Shown here one piece after another: positions 33,384 through 42,112 of a stretch of 64,000 bases of DNA (positions within the stretch are counted from its first letter, which is position 1; each line of letters begins with the position of its first letter). Both the position numbers and the translations under genes were made by a program. The DNA is from Clostridiales bacterium UBA1701 (lineage in GTDB: Bacteria > Bacillota > Clostridia > Oscillospirales > Oscillospiraceae). The DNA is taken from the NCBI GenBank assembly GCA_002320035.1, contig DCJL01000001.1, forward strand, positions 13,201 to 77,200, written 5' to 3'. The notes below the pieces were generated by a model. That model was not told the origin of the DNA, did not search any database, and saw nothing but the letters and a program-made list of their open reading frames with translations.

Positions 33384-34412
33384 ATGGAAAAGAAAAAGTT
33401 TGTAGGCTTCGGGGAAATGCTTTTGAGGATGTCCCCGGACGGATACCTTAGATTTGCCCAGGCAGACCGCTTTAATCTGAGTTATTCCGGCGCTGAGGGT
33501 AACATGGCCATAGCGCTTTCCTATATGGGCATGCCCACAGAGCTGGTGACAAAGCTGCCCGATAACGACATCGGCCGCTGTGCCAGGCGCGTTTTGAACA
33601 AATATGGCGTAAATACCTCTCATATTGCCTGGGGCGGGGAACGCCTGGGCATATATTATCTGGAGCGCGGCGCCTCCCAGCGCCCCTCCAAGGTAATCTA
33701 TGACAGAAAGCACTCTTCCATATCCGAAGCCGCTCCGGAGGATTTTGATTGGGACGAGATCTTCGCAGACGCCGGCTGGTTCCATTTCACCGGCATCACC
33801 GCCGCCCTCAGCCCCAACACCCAGGCGCTGTGCCGAGAGGCCTGCATTGCTGCAAAGCGCCATAATGTAAAGGTAAGCTGCGACCTGAATTATCGCAAGA
33901 GCCTCTGGTCAACGGAAGAGGCTCAGCGGGTGATGAAGCCTATGATGGAATATGTGGATGTGCTCATAGCAAACGAGGAGGATTCGGAGAAAGCGCTCGG
34001 GATAAAAGCTTCCGACACCGACGTGACCCGGGGACAGCTCAGCATTGACGGCTACACCGCGCTTGCCAAAAAGCTGACCGCTGAATACGGCTTTGAGGCC
34101 GTGGCCGTCACGCTCAGAGAATCCATTTCCGCTTCGGTAAACAACTGGTCCGCCCTTTTATACACGGACGGGCAGTCCTTCACTTCAAAAAAATACAACA
34201 TGCACATTGTAGACCGGGTAGGCGGCGGCGATTCCTTTGCCTCCGGCCTTATCTACGGATATCTGAACGGCTTTGACCGTCAGAAAGCGCTGGAATTTGC
34301 CGTCGGGGCTTCCTGCCTCAAGCACTCGATTGAATATGACTTCAATCTCTCCACCCCGGAGGAAGTCATGACCCTGATAAACGGAGACGGCTCCGGCCGG
34401 GTAGTGAGATAA
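33384..34412 (+). CDS. kdgK: PfkB family sugar kinase, probable 2-dehydro-3-deoxygluconokinase
   Basis: A 342-residue ribokinase-fold enzyme. The N terminus GFGEMLLRMSPDGYLRFAQA and GAEGNMAIALSYMGM match KDG kinases, and the C-terminal VDRVGGGDSFASGLIYGYLN carries the catalytic Asp and anion hole. It would phosphorylate 2-keto-3-deoxygluconate with ATP before aldol cleavage. GGCGGAG precedes the ATG. Confidence 0.9.
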   Translation: MEKKKFVGFGEMLLRMSPDGYLRFAQADRFNLSYSGAEGNMAIALSYMGMPTELVTKLPDNDIGRCARRVLNKYGVNTSHIAWGGERLGIYYLERGASQRPSKVIYDRKHSSISEAAPEDFDWDEIFADAGWFHFTGITAALSPNTQALCREACIAAKRHNVKVSCDLNYRKSLWSTEEAQRVMKPMMEYVDVLIANEEDSEKALGIKASDTDVTRGQLSIDGYTALAKKLTAEYGFEAVAVTLRESISASVNNWSALLYTDGQSFTSKKYNMHIVDRVGGGDSFASGLIYGYLNGFDRQKALEFAVGASCLKHSIEYDFNLSTPEEVMTLINGDGSGRVVR

Positions 34413-34419
34413 GCGTCCT

Positions 34420-34686
34420 ATGAAAAGAGGCATAATAATTGACCCCCGGGACAATGTGGGCATTGTCTGTGAAAACGTCCTGGCGGGGGAAACGGTGGAT
34501 TTTGCCGGTCTGAATATAAAAGCGCTGGAAGATATTGAGCTTCCCCATAAAATTGCCCTGCGCGATATTGGCCTTGGAGATCTTGTTGTCAAGTATGGCG
34601 GCACCATAGGCTACGCTACCGCTCCCATAAAAAAGGGCGCCCATGTGCATGTGCACAATGTGGATTCCGAGCAAATGATGAAATGA
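34420..34686 (+). CDS. UxaA-type sugar-acid dehydratase, SAF domain subunit
   Basis: An 88-residue SAF-domain protein, equivalent to the N-terminal part of altronate dehydratase. It has DNVGIVCENVLAGETVDF, the His-containing LPHKIALRDIGLGDLV and VKYGGTIGYATAPIKKGAHV, then HVHNV. It pairs with the large subunit encoded 10 bases downstream. Similar split proteins include SuyA of sulfolactate sulfo-lyase. The neighbouring KDG kinase and KDPG aldolase argue for a hexonate dehydratase here. Its ribosome binding site is weak, so translation probably depends on kdgK. Confidence 0.88.
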   Translation: MKRGIIIDPRDNVGIVCENVLAGETVDFAGLNIKALEDIELPHKIALRDIGLGDLVVKYGGTIGYATAPIKKGAHVHVHNVDSEQMMK

Positions 34687-34696
34687 GGTCAAAGCC

Positions 34697-35869
34697 ATGA
34701 ACTTCATGGGATATATACGGCCCAATGGAAGAGTGGGCATCCGCAACCATGTTATCGCCATCGCCAACTGTAGCTGTGCAAACGGTATCATCAACAGAAT
34801 TGCTGAGAAGGTCCCCGGAATCATACCGATGATACACACCTACGGCTGCTCCATTCCAGGGGAGTTTGACCGCTGGCGCCGGGTCCTTATCGGTGTCTGC
34901 AGCAACCCGAACATATACGGCGTTATCCTCGTCGGCGTCGGCTGTGAGACCGACGACGCAAAGGAAATCGGGAAAATGATTCATGAAAGAAGCGGCATGC
35001 CCGTATTTGCGCAGATTGTTCAGGATGACGGCGGCTGCGAGCCGGTTATTGAGCGATGCATCACCCAGGCGCGGGTACTGCTTACCCAGGCTGCTTCCTG
35101 CCGGAGAGAGCCTGCGCCTCTGAGCAAGCTTGTGCTGGGAACGCAGTGCGGCGGCTCCGACGCCCTATCCGGTATAACCGCAAACCCCGCAATAGGATAT
35201 GTATCCGACTTCGTTGTTGAAAATGGCGGCACGGTTCTGCTCACCGAGGTAGCAGAAATGATCGGAACAGAAAATATTCTGGCCGAGCGGGCCAGAACGC
35301 CGGCCGTGGCGGATAAGATCCGCAGGATAATTGAGGCCGAGGAGCTTGAAGTCCGCAAATATTTGGGCCCGGAAGCATCCCGTATAATTGCCCGGGGGAA
35401 TATAGCGGGCGGGCTGACTACCATTCAGGAAAAAGCATTGGGATGCATAAGGAAGGGCGGCCGCTCCCAAATCACGGACGTCCTGGAATACGGAGAAGCC
35501 ATAGGCGGCCGCAAAGGCCTGGTAATAATGCGCGGCCCGGGCTATGATCCCGTCTCCCTCACCGGCCTGTTCTCCACCGGCGCACAGGTTCTGTTTTACT
35601 CCACCGGCCGCGGAAATCCCCTGGGCTATCCCGCCGCACCCTGCATAAAAATCTGCTCAAACAGCAAAACATACTACGCCATGGGCGGAGACGGCGGGGA
35701 CATGGATATAAACGCCGGCGCTGTAATCACCGAGGGCCTCAGTCCCGAAGCGCTTGGAAAGCGCTGTGTTGATTTTCTCCTTGAGGTCTGCAATGGCAGG
35801 GAGACCGTCCCCGAAAAGCACGGGCTGGGCGGCGCGCTCTGCGTGTTTTCTGCTTCCACGCCGCTTTGA
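34697..35869 (+). CDS. UxaA family dehydratase, large catalytic subunit
   Basis: A 390-residue protein matching the C-terminal part of altronate/galactarate dehydratases. It has GYIRPNGRVGIRNHVIAIAN, then NCSCANGI, THGCS-like HTYGCSI, LGTQCGGSDALSGITANPAI and SKTYYAMGGDGGDMDINAGA. Together with the SAF subunit it should remove water from an aldonate to yield a 2-keto-3-deoxy acid. The exact substrate cannot be read from sequence: altronate is a candidate, but no UxaB or UxaC genes lie nearby, so the aldonate itself may be imported. Confidence 0.88.
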   Translation: MNFMGYIRPNGRVGIRNHVIAIANCSCANGIINRIAEKVPGIIPMIHTYGCSIPGEFDRWRRVLIGVCSNPNIYGVILVGVGCETDDAKEIGKMIHERSGMPVFAQIVQDDGGCEPVIERCITQARVLLTQAASCRREPAPLSKLVLGTQCGGSDALSGITANPAIGYVSDFVVENGGTVLLTEVAEMIGTENILAERARTPAVADKIRRIIEAEELEVRKYLGPEASRIIARGNIAGGLTTIQEKALGCIRKGGRSQITDVLEYGEAIGGRKGLVIMRGPGYDPVSLTGLFSTGAQVLFYSTGRGNPLGYPAAPCIKICSNSKTYYAMGGDGGDMDINAGAVITEGLSPEALGKRCVDFLLEVCNGRETVPEKHGLGGALCVFSASTPL

Positions 35870-35900
35870 TTCGGGCCGGGGTCAAAAAAAGCAAACAAAA

Positions 35901-35950
35901 AAGTTCTCCCCCCGCAGGTATGAACCCGCGGGGGAGAACTTTTTCTTTTT
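35901..35950. terminator. terminator at the end of the sugar-acid operon
   Basis: AAGTTCTCCCCC (35901-35912) pairs with GGGGGAGAACTT (35930-35941), followed by TTTTCTTTTTTC. Upstream A runs make it usable by the converging ABC transporter operon. Confidence 0.9.
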
Positions 35951-35978
35951 TCGTTTGTCCGCGCGTTGACTTCGCTTT

Positions 35979-36761
35979 TTATCTGCCGTAGCCACTCAGG
36001 AACTGCCTTGTGCGTTCCTCGCAGGGGTTCCGGAGCACCTGTTCGGGGCTGCCCTGTTCGGCAATCAGGCCCCCGTCTATAAACAGCACCTTGTCGGATA
36101 CCGCCTCGGCAAAGCCCATCTCATGGGTCACGACCACCATGGTCATCTTCTCGCTGGCAAGCTGCCTTATGACATTGAGCACCTCTCCGGTAAGCTCCGG
36201 GTCCAGCGCAGAGGTGGGCTCATCAAAAAACAGCACCTCCGGGGTAAGGGCCAGGGCCCGGGCAATGGCGACCCGCTGCTGCTGGCCGCCGGAGAGCTGA
36301 TGGGGATAATAGCCCAGCTTGTCCCCCAGGCCAACCCGGCGCAGAAGCTCCGTGCAGCGGGCCTCGATCTCCGCGTTTATCTCCCGGCGCCTCGCCTTAT
36401 AGCCCTCCCGCTCCTTTGCCTGGAGCTTGGGTGCCAGAGACACGTTTTCCAGGGCCGTATACTGGGGAAACAGGTTGAAATTCTGGAAAACCAGGCCAAA
36501 ATGGAGCCTGTTGCGGCGAATCTCGCTCTCGCTGAGCGTGCGCTGGCCGGCAGAGTCAAAAAGGGTCTCTCCGTTTACAGAAATCCGGCCGGAGCTGGGG
36601 ATCTCCAGAAAATTCATGCAGCGCAGCAGCGTGGTCTTGCCGCCGCCGGACGGGCCGATAATGGAAAGGGTCTCCCCCTGCTCCATGGAAAAACTGACGC
36701 CCCTGAGCACCTGAAGCTCGTCAAAGCTCTTGCACAGCGCCTTTACCTCGAGCAAAGCCAT
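35979..36761 (-). CDS. amino acid ABC transporter ATP-binding protein
   Basis: A 260-residue ATPase of the polar amino acid uptake family (GlnQ-like). Walker A GPSGGGKT is at residues 36-43, with the signature LSGGQQQR, Walker [15 protein letters not shown] and switch His VVTHEMGFA. The typical [19 protein letters not shown]-loop is present. A 16-base gap separates it from the permease gene upstream. RBS GGAGGGAG. Confidence 0.95.
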   Translation of the reverse strand: MALLEVKALCKSFDELQVLRGVSFSMEQGETLSIIGPSGGGKTTLLRCMNFLEIPSSGRISVNGETLFDSAGQRTLSESEIRRNRLHFGLVFQNFNLFPQYTALENVSLAPKLQAKEREGYKARRREINAEIEARCTELLRRVGLGDKLGYYPHQLSGGQQQRVAIARALALTPEVLFFDEPTSALDPELTGEVLNVIRQLASEKMTMVVVTHEMGFAEAVSDKVLFIDGGLIAEQGSPEQVLRNPCEERTRQFLSGYGR

Positions 36762-36776
36762 ATCTTTCTCCCTCCC

Positions 36777-37436
36777 TTACACACGGAAATAATCCAGCTT
36801 CTTTTCAAGCCGGGCCAGAAGCAGTGTCAGTACGCCGCTGAAGGCCAGATAGTACACCGCCGTGAAAAACAGCGGCCAGATAATCCCGTCGGACTTGATG
36901 AAAGCCTGGCCGTTCCAGATGACCTCGTACACGGCAATAACACGGGCCAGAGAGGTGTCCTTGACCAGCGTGATCACCTCATTGCCCATGGGCGGAACAA
37001 TGCGCTTTACAACCTGCATCAGGGTCACTTGAAAGAATATCTGCCGGTTGGTCATGCCCAGCACCTGGCCTGCCTCACGCTGGCCGCGGGGCACGCCCTC
37101 GATACCGCCTCTGAATATCTCTGAGAAATAGCAGGCATAGTTGAAGATAAAGGCCACCATGGCGGCGATAAAACGCCCGGAGGAGCCGCTGCCCCACCAG
37201 TTGTTCCCCAGAAGCAGGCCCGGGCCATAGTAGATAATCAAAAGCTGAAGCATCAGCGGGGTGCCGCGGACAATCCACACAATGAATTTGACGGGAAAGC
37301 TCAGCACCTTGAATCGGCTCATGGAACCGAAGGCGATTATAAAGCCCAGAGGGATGGCCCCGGCAAGCGTCAGGGCAAATATCTCGAGCGTTTTCAGGAA
37401 ACCCTCGGCAAGGGATTGCATTACTGTTTGAAACAT
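36777..37436 (-). CDS. amino acid ABC transporter permease
   Basis: A 219-residue HisMQ-family permease with about five helices. The cytoplasmic EAA loop is seen in RGQREAGQVLGMTNRQIFFQ and the N-terminal part as GFLKTLEIFALTLAGAIPLG. The ATG at 37436 is preferred because GAGG lies seven bases upstream; an in-frame TTG at 37457 has none. It probably works as a homodimer with the ATPase and the binding protein encoded beside it. Confidence 0.94.
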   Translation of the reverse strand: MFQTVMQSLAEGFLKTLEIFALTLAGAIPLGFIIAFGSMSRFKVLSFPVKFIVWIVRGTPLMLQLLIIYYGPGLLLGNNWWGSGSSGRFIAAMVAFIFNYACYFSEIFRGGIEGVPRGQREAGQVLGMTNRQIFFQVTLMQVVKRIVPPMGNEVITLVKDTSLARVIAVYEVIWNGQAFIKSDGIIWPLFFTAVYYLAFSGVLTLLLARLEKKLDYFRV

Positions 37437-37523
37437 GGCTGACCTCGACAGTCTCAAAGCAGAGAGACGCTCGGCCCCTCTGCTTTAATTTGATGATGTG
37501 TTATTATAATAAGCTATACTTGT

Positions 37524-38348
37524 TTATTTTGCAATAATGGATTCCTGGACGCCGTAGGTATTGGCAATTTCCATCACGGTGCCGGCGCGATAAGCCTCGG
37601 CATAGAACTTGTTGAAAGCCTCGGTCAGATCGCTTCCGGTGCGGAAGCCGACGCCGTATTCCTCCGTGGTGAGTTTGACGGTGTAGGTCAGGTCGGGATA
37701 GCTGGTTCCCTCGCCTATCATGGCGCCGGCCATGAGCAGGTCGATAATGCAGGCATCGGATGTGCCGGCGGCAACTTCCATAAGCGCGGCGGCCTGGTCG
37801 GTGACGGCGGTGAAGTCAAGGCCGGCCTCAGTAGCGGCAGCCTCGCCGGCGGAGCCGGACTCAACCGCAAAGCTCAGCTCCGCAAGACTCGCTGCGTCCT
37901 GGTACTTATCGGCCGCGTCGGCCTTGACCACTACCACCTGCGCGTTGTTGCAGTAGGCGTCGGAGCAGCTCATGGCCTTGAGAACCTCATCGGTCAGGGT
38001 CATGCCGTTCCAGACGCAGTCAATACTCTTCGCGTCCAGTTCCATGACCTTGTTGTCCCAGCTTATCTCAACAAACTCGGCTTCCACGCCAAGGCTCTCG
38101 GCAAAGGCTTTGGCCATATCGGCGTCAAAGCCGATCCACGCACCAGTGTCGTCCTTGTAATCCATGGGGGCAAAGTCGGTAATGCCGACTACCAGCTTAC
38201 CCTTGTCCTGAACATAGGCCCGATCGCTGTCAACGGCCGGCGCTTCGGAGGCCGGCGCCTCGGAAGCGGCGGGGGCGGCAGCCTGACCGCAGGCGCAAAG
38301 GGCAAACACCATAACGAGACTAAGCAGAAGCGCAATTATCTTTTTCAT
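37524..38348 (-). CDS. amino acid ABC transporter substrate-binding lipoprotein
   Basis: A 274-residue family 3 binding protein with a lipobox Cys at residue 20 (MKKIIALLLSLVMVFALCAC). The fold signature LVVGITDFAPMDYKDDTGAW, then IGFDADMAKAFAESLG, is present, as are AFNKFYAEAYRAGTVMEIAN at the C terminus. It captures a polar or sulfur-containing amino acid; the exact ligand is unknown. It opens the three-gene importer operon. GGAGGAAAA precedes the ATG. Confidence 0.94.
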   Translation of the reverse strand: MKKIIALLLSLVMVFALCACGQAAAPAASEAPASEAPAVDSDRAYVQDKGKLVVGITDFAPMDYKDDTGAWIGFDADMAKAFAESLGVEAEFVEISWDNKVMELDAKSIDCVWNGMTLTDEVLKAMSCSDAYCNNAQVVVVKADAADKYQDAASLAELSFAVESGSAGEAAATEAGLDFTAVTDQAAALMEVAAGTSDACIIDLLMAGAMIGEGTSYPDLTYTVKLTTEEYGVGFRTGSDLTEAFNKFYAEAYRAGTVMEIANTYGVQESIIAK

Positions 38349-38388
38349 TTTATTTTCCTCCAGGCAGATTGTTTTTCATTGCAGTAGT

Positions 38389-38416
38389 ATAATAACACAT
38401 TAGCGAAATAAAGCAA
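38389..38416 (-). promoter_or_regulatory. promoter of the amino acid ABC operon
   Basis: On the minus strand TTGCTT (38411-38416) and TATTAT (38389-38394) are 16 bp apart, 40 bases before the binding-protein start. Confidence 0.6.
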
Positions 38417-38434
38417 TACCCAATTTGCCCTTTT

Positions 38435-38455
38435 GCTGTGCAAAATTTGCACAGC
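38435..38455. promoter_or_regulatory. 21-bp perfect palindrome in the divergent promoter region
   Basis: GCTGTGCAAA and TTTGCACAGC flank a single central A. It is placed 19 bp upstream of the ABC-operon -35 box and 30 bp before another inverted repeat that precedes the Rrf2 gene. Symmetry without a T run suggests a dimeric regulator site rather than a terminator. Confidence 0.55.
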
Positions 38456-38486
38456 TTTCAGGGAAAAATCTGTGTTTCCCCTCTTT

Positions 38487-38527
38487 AATTCCTACTATTT
38501 TTATGGTAGATTAACCTCGTAGGAATT
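38487..38527. promoter_or_regulatory. inverted repeat before the Rrf2 regulator, candidate autoregulatory site
   Basis: AATTCCTAC (38487-38495) and GTAGGAATT (38519-38527) flank an AT-rich core that also holds CTAC/GTAG. Rrf2 regulators often bind such sites at their own promoters; no clear consensus -35/-10 pair was assigned. Confidence 0.5.
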
Positions 38528-38546
38528 AGTGAAAGGAGGCCCTGGC

Positions 38547-38969
38547 TTGAACGTAACCAGCAAGGGGCGCTACGCCCTGCGGGTGATGCTTGATCTGGCC
38601 CAGCACACGGAGGATGGGTACATCTCCCTGAAAACCATTGCCGACCGGCAGGGTTACTCCATGAAATACCTGGAGATGATAGTAGGAAGCCTGAAAAAAG
38701 CCGCTCTGGTAGACAGCACTCGGGGCAAAGACGGCGGATACAGGCTTTGCCGTGCGCCCGGTGAATATACCGTAGGCGAGATCCTCCGTTCCATTGAAGA
38801 CAATCTGGCTCCGGTTGCCTGCATCAAATCCGGCAGCATTGACTGCGAGCACGCCGGAGAATGCATGACCGTGCCCATGTGGAAGGAGCTGGATGACATT
38901 ACCAACTCCTATCTGGACACCGTAAGCCTGACGGACCTGCTTACAGGCGAAAAATGGAAATCAAACTAA
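38547..38969 (+). CDS. Rrf2 family transcriptional regulator (IscR-like)
   Basis: A 140-residue Rrf2 protein. The winged helix starts NVTSKGRYALRVMLDLAQHT, and three cysteines, Cys92, Cys100 and Cys106 (ACIKSG...DCEHAGECM), could hold a 2Fe-2S cluster as in IscR. The start is TTG at 38547, seven bases after AAGGAGG (38533-38539). A GTG at 38529 lies before the ribosome binding site and is unlikely. It precedes nifS and iscU and most likely controls Fe-S cluster assembly according to cluster status. Confidence 0.92.
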   Translation: MNVTSKGRYALRVMLDLAQHTEDGYISLKTIADRQGYSMKYLEMIVGSLKKAALVDSTRGKDGGYRLCRAPGEYTVGEILRSIEDNLAPVACIKSGSIDCEHAGECMTVPMWKELDDITNSYLDTVSLTDLLTGEKWKSN

Positions 38970-38999
38970 ACAGTTTTTTATAAAGAAAGGATTGGAACT

Positions 39000-40187
39000 A
39001 TGTTTGTATATGCCGACAATGCAGCCACCACCAGCGTCAGCAAGACCGCGCTGGACGCCATGCTGCCCTATCTGACAACCGAGTACGGCAACCCCTCCAG
39101 CCTTTACGGCTTTGCCCAGCACGCCACCGAGGCGCTGGCCAATGCCCGGGCCACCGTGGCCGCCTGCATCGGTGCGGACCCGAAAGAAATTTACTTTACC
39201 TCCGGCGGAAGCGAAGCCGATAACCAGGCCATCATCTCCGCTGCCAAGGCCGGAGCCAGGAAGGGCAAGAAGCACCTTATTTCTACCAAATTTGAGCACC
39301 ACGCAGTGCTTCACACCCTGAAAAAGCTTGAAAAAGAGGGCTTTGATGTAACGCTGCTGGACGTGCACGAGGACGGCGTGGTAAGGCTTGAGGATCTGGC
39401 CGCCGCTATAAGGGAGGATACCTGCCTTGTCACCGTGATGTTCGCCAACAACGAGATTGGCACCGTTCAGCCCATCGCGGAGATTGGCGCCCTTTGCCGC
39501 GAGAAGGGAATTCCCTTTCATACCGACGCGGTTCAGGCCGCGGGCCATATGCCCATTGATGTCAAGGCCATGAATATTGACATGCTCTCCATGTCCGGCC
39601 ATAAATTCCATGCGCCCAAGGGCGTGGGCGTGCTCTACGCTAAGCGGACCATGCCCATCTTTAACCTCATCGAGGGCGGCGCCCAGGAGCGGGGCCGCCG
39701 GGGCGGCACGGAGAATGTGGCGGGCATCGTGGCCCTGGCCGCGGCGCTCAAGGAGTCCGTGGACAACATGGAGGCCAACACCGCGAAGATCATCCCCATG
39801 CGGGACAAGCTCTTCGCGGAACTGAGCAAGATTCCCCACAGCAAGATAAACGGCAGCCTTGCGCATCATGTCCCCGGCACGGTGAACATGTGCTTTGAGG
39901 GCATTGAGGGCGAGTCCCTGCTGCTGATGCTGGACGCCAACGGAATCTGCGCCTCCTCCGGCAGCGCCTGCACCTCCGGCTCCCTTGACCCCAGCCATGT
40001 GCTCCTCAGTCTGGGCCTGCCCCATGAGGTAGCCCACGGCTCCCTGCGCCTGTCTATCGGCGAGTACAACAGCATGGAGGAAATCGACCATATTATTGAG
40101 GTCGTTCCCAGGGTGGTGCGCTATCTGCGGGACATGTCCCCCGTGTGGGACGAGCTTGAAAAGGGCCGGCGGCCCCATCTTATCTGA
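39000..40187 (+). CDS. nifS: cysteine desulfurase (NifS/IscS family)
   Basis: A 395-residue PLP enzyme that removes sulfur from cysteine for Fe-S cluster building. The PLP Lys is Lys202 in SGHKFHAPKGVG and the persulfide Cys is Cys324 in SSGSACTSGSLDPSH. The N terminus VYADNAATTSVSKTALDAML is typical of group I enzymes. GAAAGGA precedes the ATG. It lies between the Rrf2 regulator and iscU in one operon. It may also provide sulfur for MnmA, encoded 4 kb away. Confidence 0.95.
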   Translation: MFVYADNAATTSVSKTALDAMLPYLTTEYGNPSSLYGFAQHATEALANARATVAACIGADPKEIYFTSGGSEADNQAIISAAKAGARKGKKHLISTKFEHHAVLHTLKKLEKEGFDVTLLDVHEDGVVRLEDLAAAIREDTCLVTVMFANNEIGTVQPIAEIGALCREKGIPFHTDAVQAAGHMPIDVKAMNIDMLSMSGHKFHAPKGVGVLYAKRTMPIFNLIEGGAQERGRRGGTENVAGIVALAAALKESVDNMEANTAKIIPMRDKLFAELSKIPHSKINGSLAHHVPGTVNMCFEGIEGESLLLMLDANGICASSGSACTSGSLDPSHVLLSLGLPHEVAHGSLRLSIGEYNSMEEIDHIIEVVPRVVRYLRDMSPVWDELEKGRRPHLI

Positions 40188-40240
40188 TAAAAACTTTTTT
40201 ATACAACTTTTCCCAATCAGGAATACAGGAGGAAAAAAAT

Positions 40241-40669
40241 ATGGCACTTTACAGTGATAAGGTCATGGACCATTTTCAGAACCCCCGCAACGTGGGCAAA
40301 CTGGATGACGCCGACGGCATCGGCGAGGTCGGCAACGCCAAGTGCGGCGACATTATGCGCATGTACATCAAGGTGGATAACGGCATCATTACCGACTGCA
40401 AGTTCAACACCTTCGGCTGCGGCAGCGCCATCGCTACCAGCTCCATGGCCACCGAGCTTATAAAAGGCAAGCCCATTGAGGAGGCTCTGCAGCTTTCCAA
40501 CAAAGCTGTGGTGGAAGCTTTGGACGGCCTGCCCGCCCACAAGATCCATTGCTCCGTCCTGGCCGAGGAGGCCGTCCGCGCCGCTGTCAAGGATTACTAC
40601 GACAAAAACGGCATCGAGTATAATCCCGACGAGTTCCAGCTTCACGACTGCGAGCATTGCCACGACTGA
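40241..40669 (+). CDS. iscU: Fe-S cluster scaffold protein IscU/NifU-like
   Basis: A 142-residue scaffold on which clusters are assembled. Conserved cysteines: Cys35 in AKCGD, Cys60 in FGCGSAIATSS and Cys104 in IHCSVLAEEA. The short C-terminal tail LHDCEHCHD adds two more cysteines. The GNAKCGDIM start and length match the anaerobe NifU-N type. AGGAGGAAA precedes the ATG. Confidence 0.94.
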   Translation: MALYSDKVMDHFQNPRNVGKLDDADGIGEVGNAKCGDIMRMYIKVDNGIITDCKFNTFGCGSAIATSSMATELIKGKPIEEALQLSNKAVVEALDGLPAHKIHCSVLAEEAVRAAVKDYYDKNGIEYNPDEFQLHDCEHCHD

Positions 40670-40686
40670 TTATTACGAAAACAAAA

Positions 40687-40726
40687 CCCGCGGCCCATGG
40701 GATAACTCCCATGGGCCGCGGGCTTT
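40687..40726 (+). terminator. terminator after the isc operon
   Basis: A perfect 15-bp stem, CCCGCGGCCCATGGG (40687-40701) and CCCATGGGCCGCGGG (40708-40722), then CTTTATAA. Bases 40727-40805 show no further feature. Confidence 0.85.
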
Positions 40727-40805
40727 ATAAACATAACATAAACACAACACCGGGTTATATATGCAAAAGGACGGTGACGGCGTTGCGTTTTTGCGATGGT
40801 TGAAT

Positions 40806-41939
40806 TTATTTTCTCCTCCGCCGGCGGCGTTTGCGTTCGCGGGCAGACTGGATAACCATCAGCACAAGGCCGGCGGCAATCAGAGCGAGGATTGAAAACA
40901 GGATCGCTTTGAAAGCGCCAAAGCTGACGCCGCCGTTTTCCGTTTCGCCGTCAAAGGCGGTCTCCCGGCTTGTCTCATAACCGCAGACAGAGCAGACGCC
41001 CTTTTCCTCCCCCGGCGCCTCCCGGGTAGCTGGGCTGATCTCCGTCCATTCAAAGCTGTGCTTCGCCCGGTTTCCTTTCTCTCCGCAGACGCAGCTCTGC
41101 CAGTGTTCGTTTTCATCGCTGTCCCAGTTTCCGCCAAACTCATGCTCATGCGCCTCTGGCGAGGGACTGGGCGTGGGTTCCGGGCTGGGGCTGGGGCTGG
41201 GGCTGGGCGTGGCTTTGGCGGGGTCGGCTTTTACGGTGATAAGCGCCCCGTTTGATGTGACCGAGCCGCCTGGGCCGGAGAAAGCGCAGACCGCCTTCCA
41301 GCCGTCCATTTCAAGGGGGATATTATAGATAATGATTTTCCCGCTGCCGTCTCCCTCCACCGTGACGCCGGGGAATTTTGAGGCAATATCGGCGCAGGCC
41401 AGCGAGCGGCCGCTGGGGTCCATGACGCTCCAGGTATAACCGGAGGTATAGGTTGCAGTTGCCACAAAGGAAGCCCAGCCTCCCTCCGTCACCGTCTCTC
41501 CGCCGGGATGCTTTATAATGGTCGGCGCCCAGATCGCGGGAGTGTAATCCCGCTTAATGACAATGAACGCGCCGGACTCATCCCTTGTCACATCGACCCC
41601 GGCATTATTCAGGTAGGCTAAAATCCCCTCGGAAAAGGTATAGCCCTCGGCGGCGTCAAGGCGGATTTCCAGGTGGTAGGTATCGGTGCCGAAAGCCACA
41701 GTTTCCGGCTGATAATTCTGGTCATACCAGGTGATACTGCTCACAGAGCAGCCCTCAGTGCTGGTGGCGGCGGTGATAAACCGGACCTCCATCAGCGCCA
41801 CGGGGGTATATGAGGTGGTAACCAGCACTTTTTCAATGGCTGTCTCCGCCGCTGCCTTCACTGGAAACAGGCAAGTCGCCGAGAGCAGCATACACAGAGC
41901 CAGCAAAAAGGTGGCCCATTTTTTCGCCCTGATACTCAT
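40806..41939 (-). CDS. cell-surface protein with Ig-like region, PSP linker and C-terminal membrane anchor
   Basis: A 377-residue predicted exported protein. A signal peptide (KKWATFLLALCMLLSATCLF, cleaved near VKAAAE) leads to a beta-rich region. One part, from about residue 140 (IIKHPGGETVTEGGWASFVA), is like bacterial Ig-like domains. A low-complexity PSPSPSPEPTPSPSP linker follows. Then come two CxxC pairs (SCVCGEKG, CSVCGYE), a transmembrane helix (AILFSILALIAAGLVLMVI) and a strongly basic tail, the usual stop-transfer signature. The ATG at 41939 is chosen for GGAGGG upstream. No catalytic motif is seen; adhesion or cell-envelope role is a guess. Confidence 0.78.
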   Translation of the reverse strand: MSIRAKKWATFLLALCMLLSATCLFPVKAAAETAIEKVLVTTSYTPVALMEVRFITAATSTEGCSVSSITWYDQNYQPETVAFGTDTYHLEIRLDAAEGYTFSEGILAYLNNAGVDVTRDESGAFIVIKRDYTPAIWAPTIIKHPGGETVTEGGWASFVATATYTSGYTWSVMDPSGRSLACADIASKFPGVTVEGDGSGKIIIYNIPLEMDGWKAVCAFSGPGGSVTSNGALITVKADPAKATPSPSPSPSPEPTPSPSPEAHEHEFGGNWDSDENEHWQSCVCGEKGNRAKHSFEWTEISPATREAPGEEKGVCSVCGYETSRETAFDGETENGGVSFGAFKAILFSILALIAAGLVLMVIQSARERKRRRRRRK

Positions 41940-42051
41940 TTTCACCCTCCTTATCGGCATATACCGGGTCATAATCTGTTTTCATTATATATTTCCCCTC
42001 TGCCCCGGTCAATGTAAAATTTTACCTTGGCGCATATTTTTTCATGGGGCA

Positions 42052-42079
42052 TTGTTTTTTTCAGCACATTTGATATAAT
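42052..42079 (+). promoter_or_regulatory. mnmG promoter
   Basis: TTGTTT (42052-42057), 16 bp, TATAAT (42074-42079). The transcript would start near 42086, which rules out a GTG at 42083 as the mnmG start. Confidence 0.65.
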
Positions 42080-42112
42080 AAAGTGTTATTTGAATCTAAG
42101 GGGCAGAGAAAA

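Noticed and set aside
34420..35869. SuyAB sulfolactate sulfo-lyase
   Set aside because: The split subunits fit, but the operon contains KDG kinase and KDPG aldolase and no sulfonate genes, so a sugar-acid dehydratase is the simpler reading.
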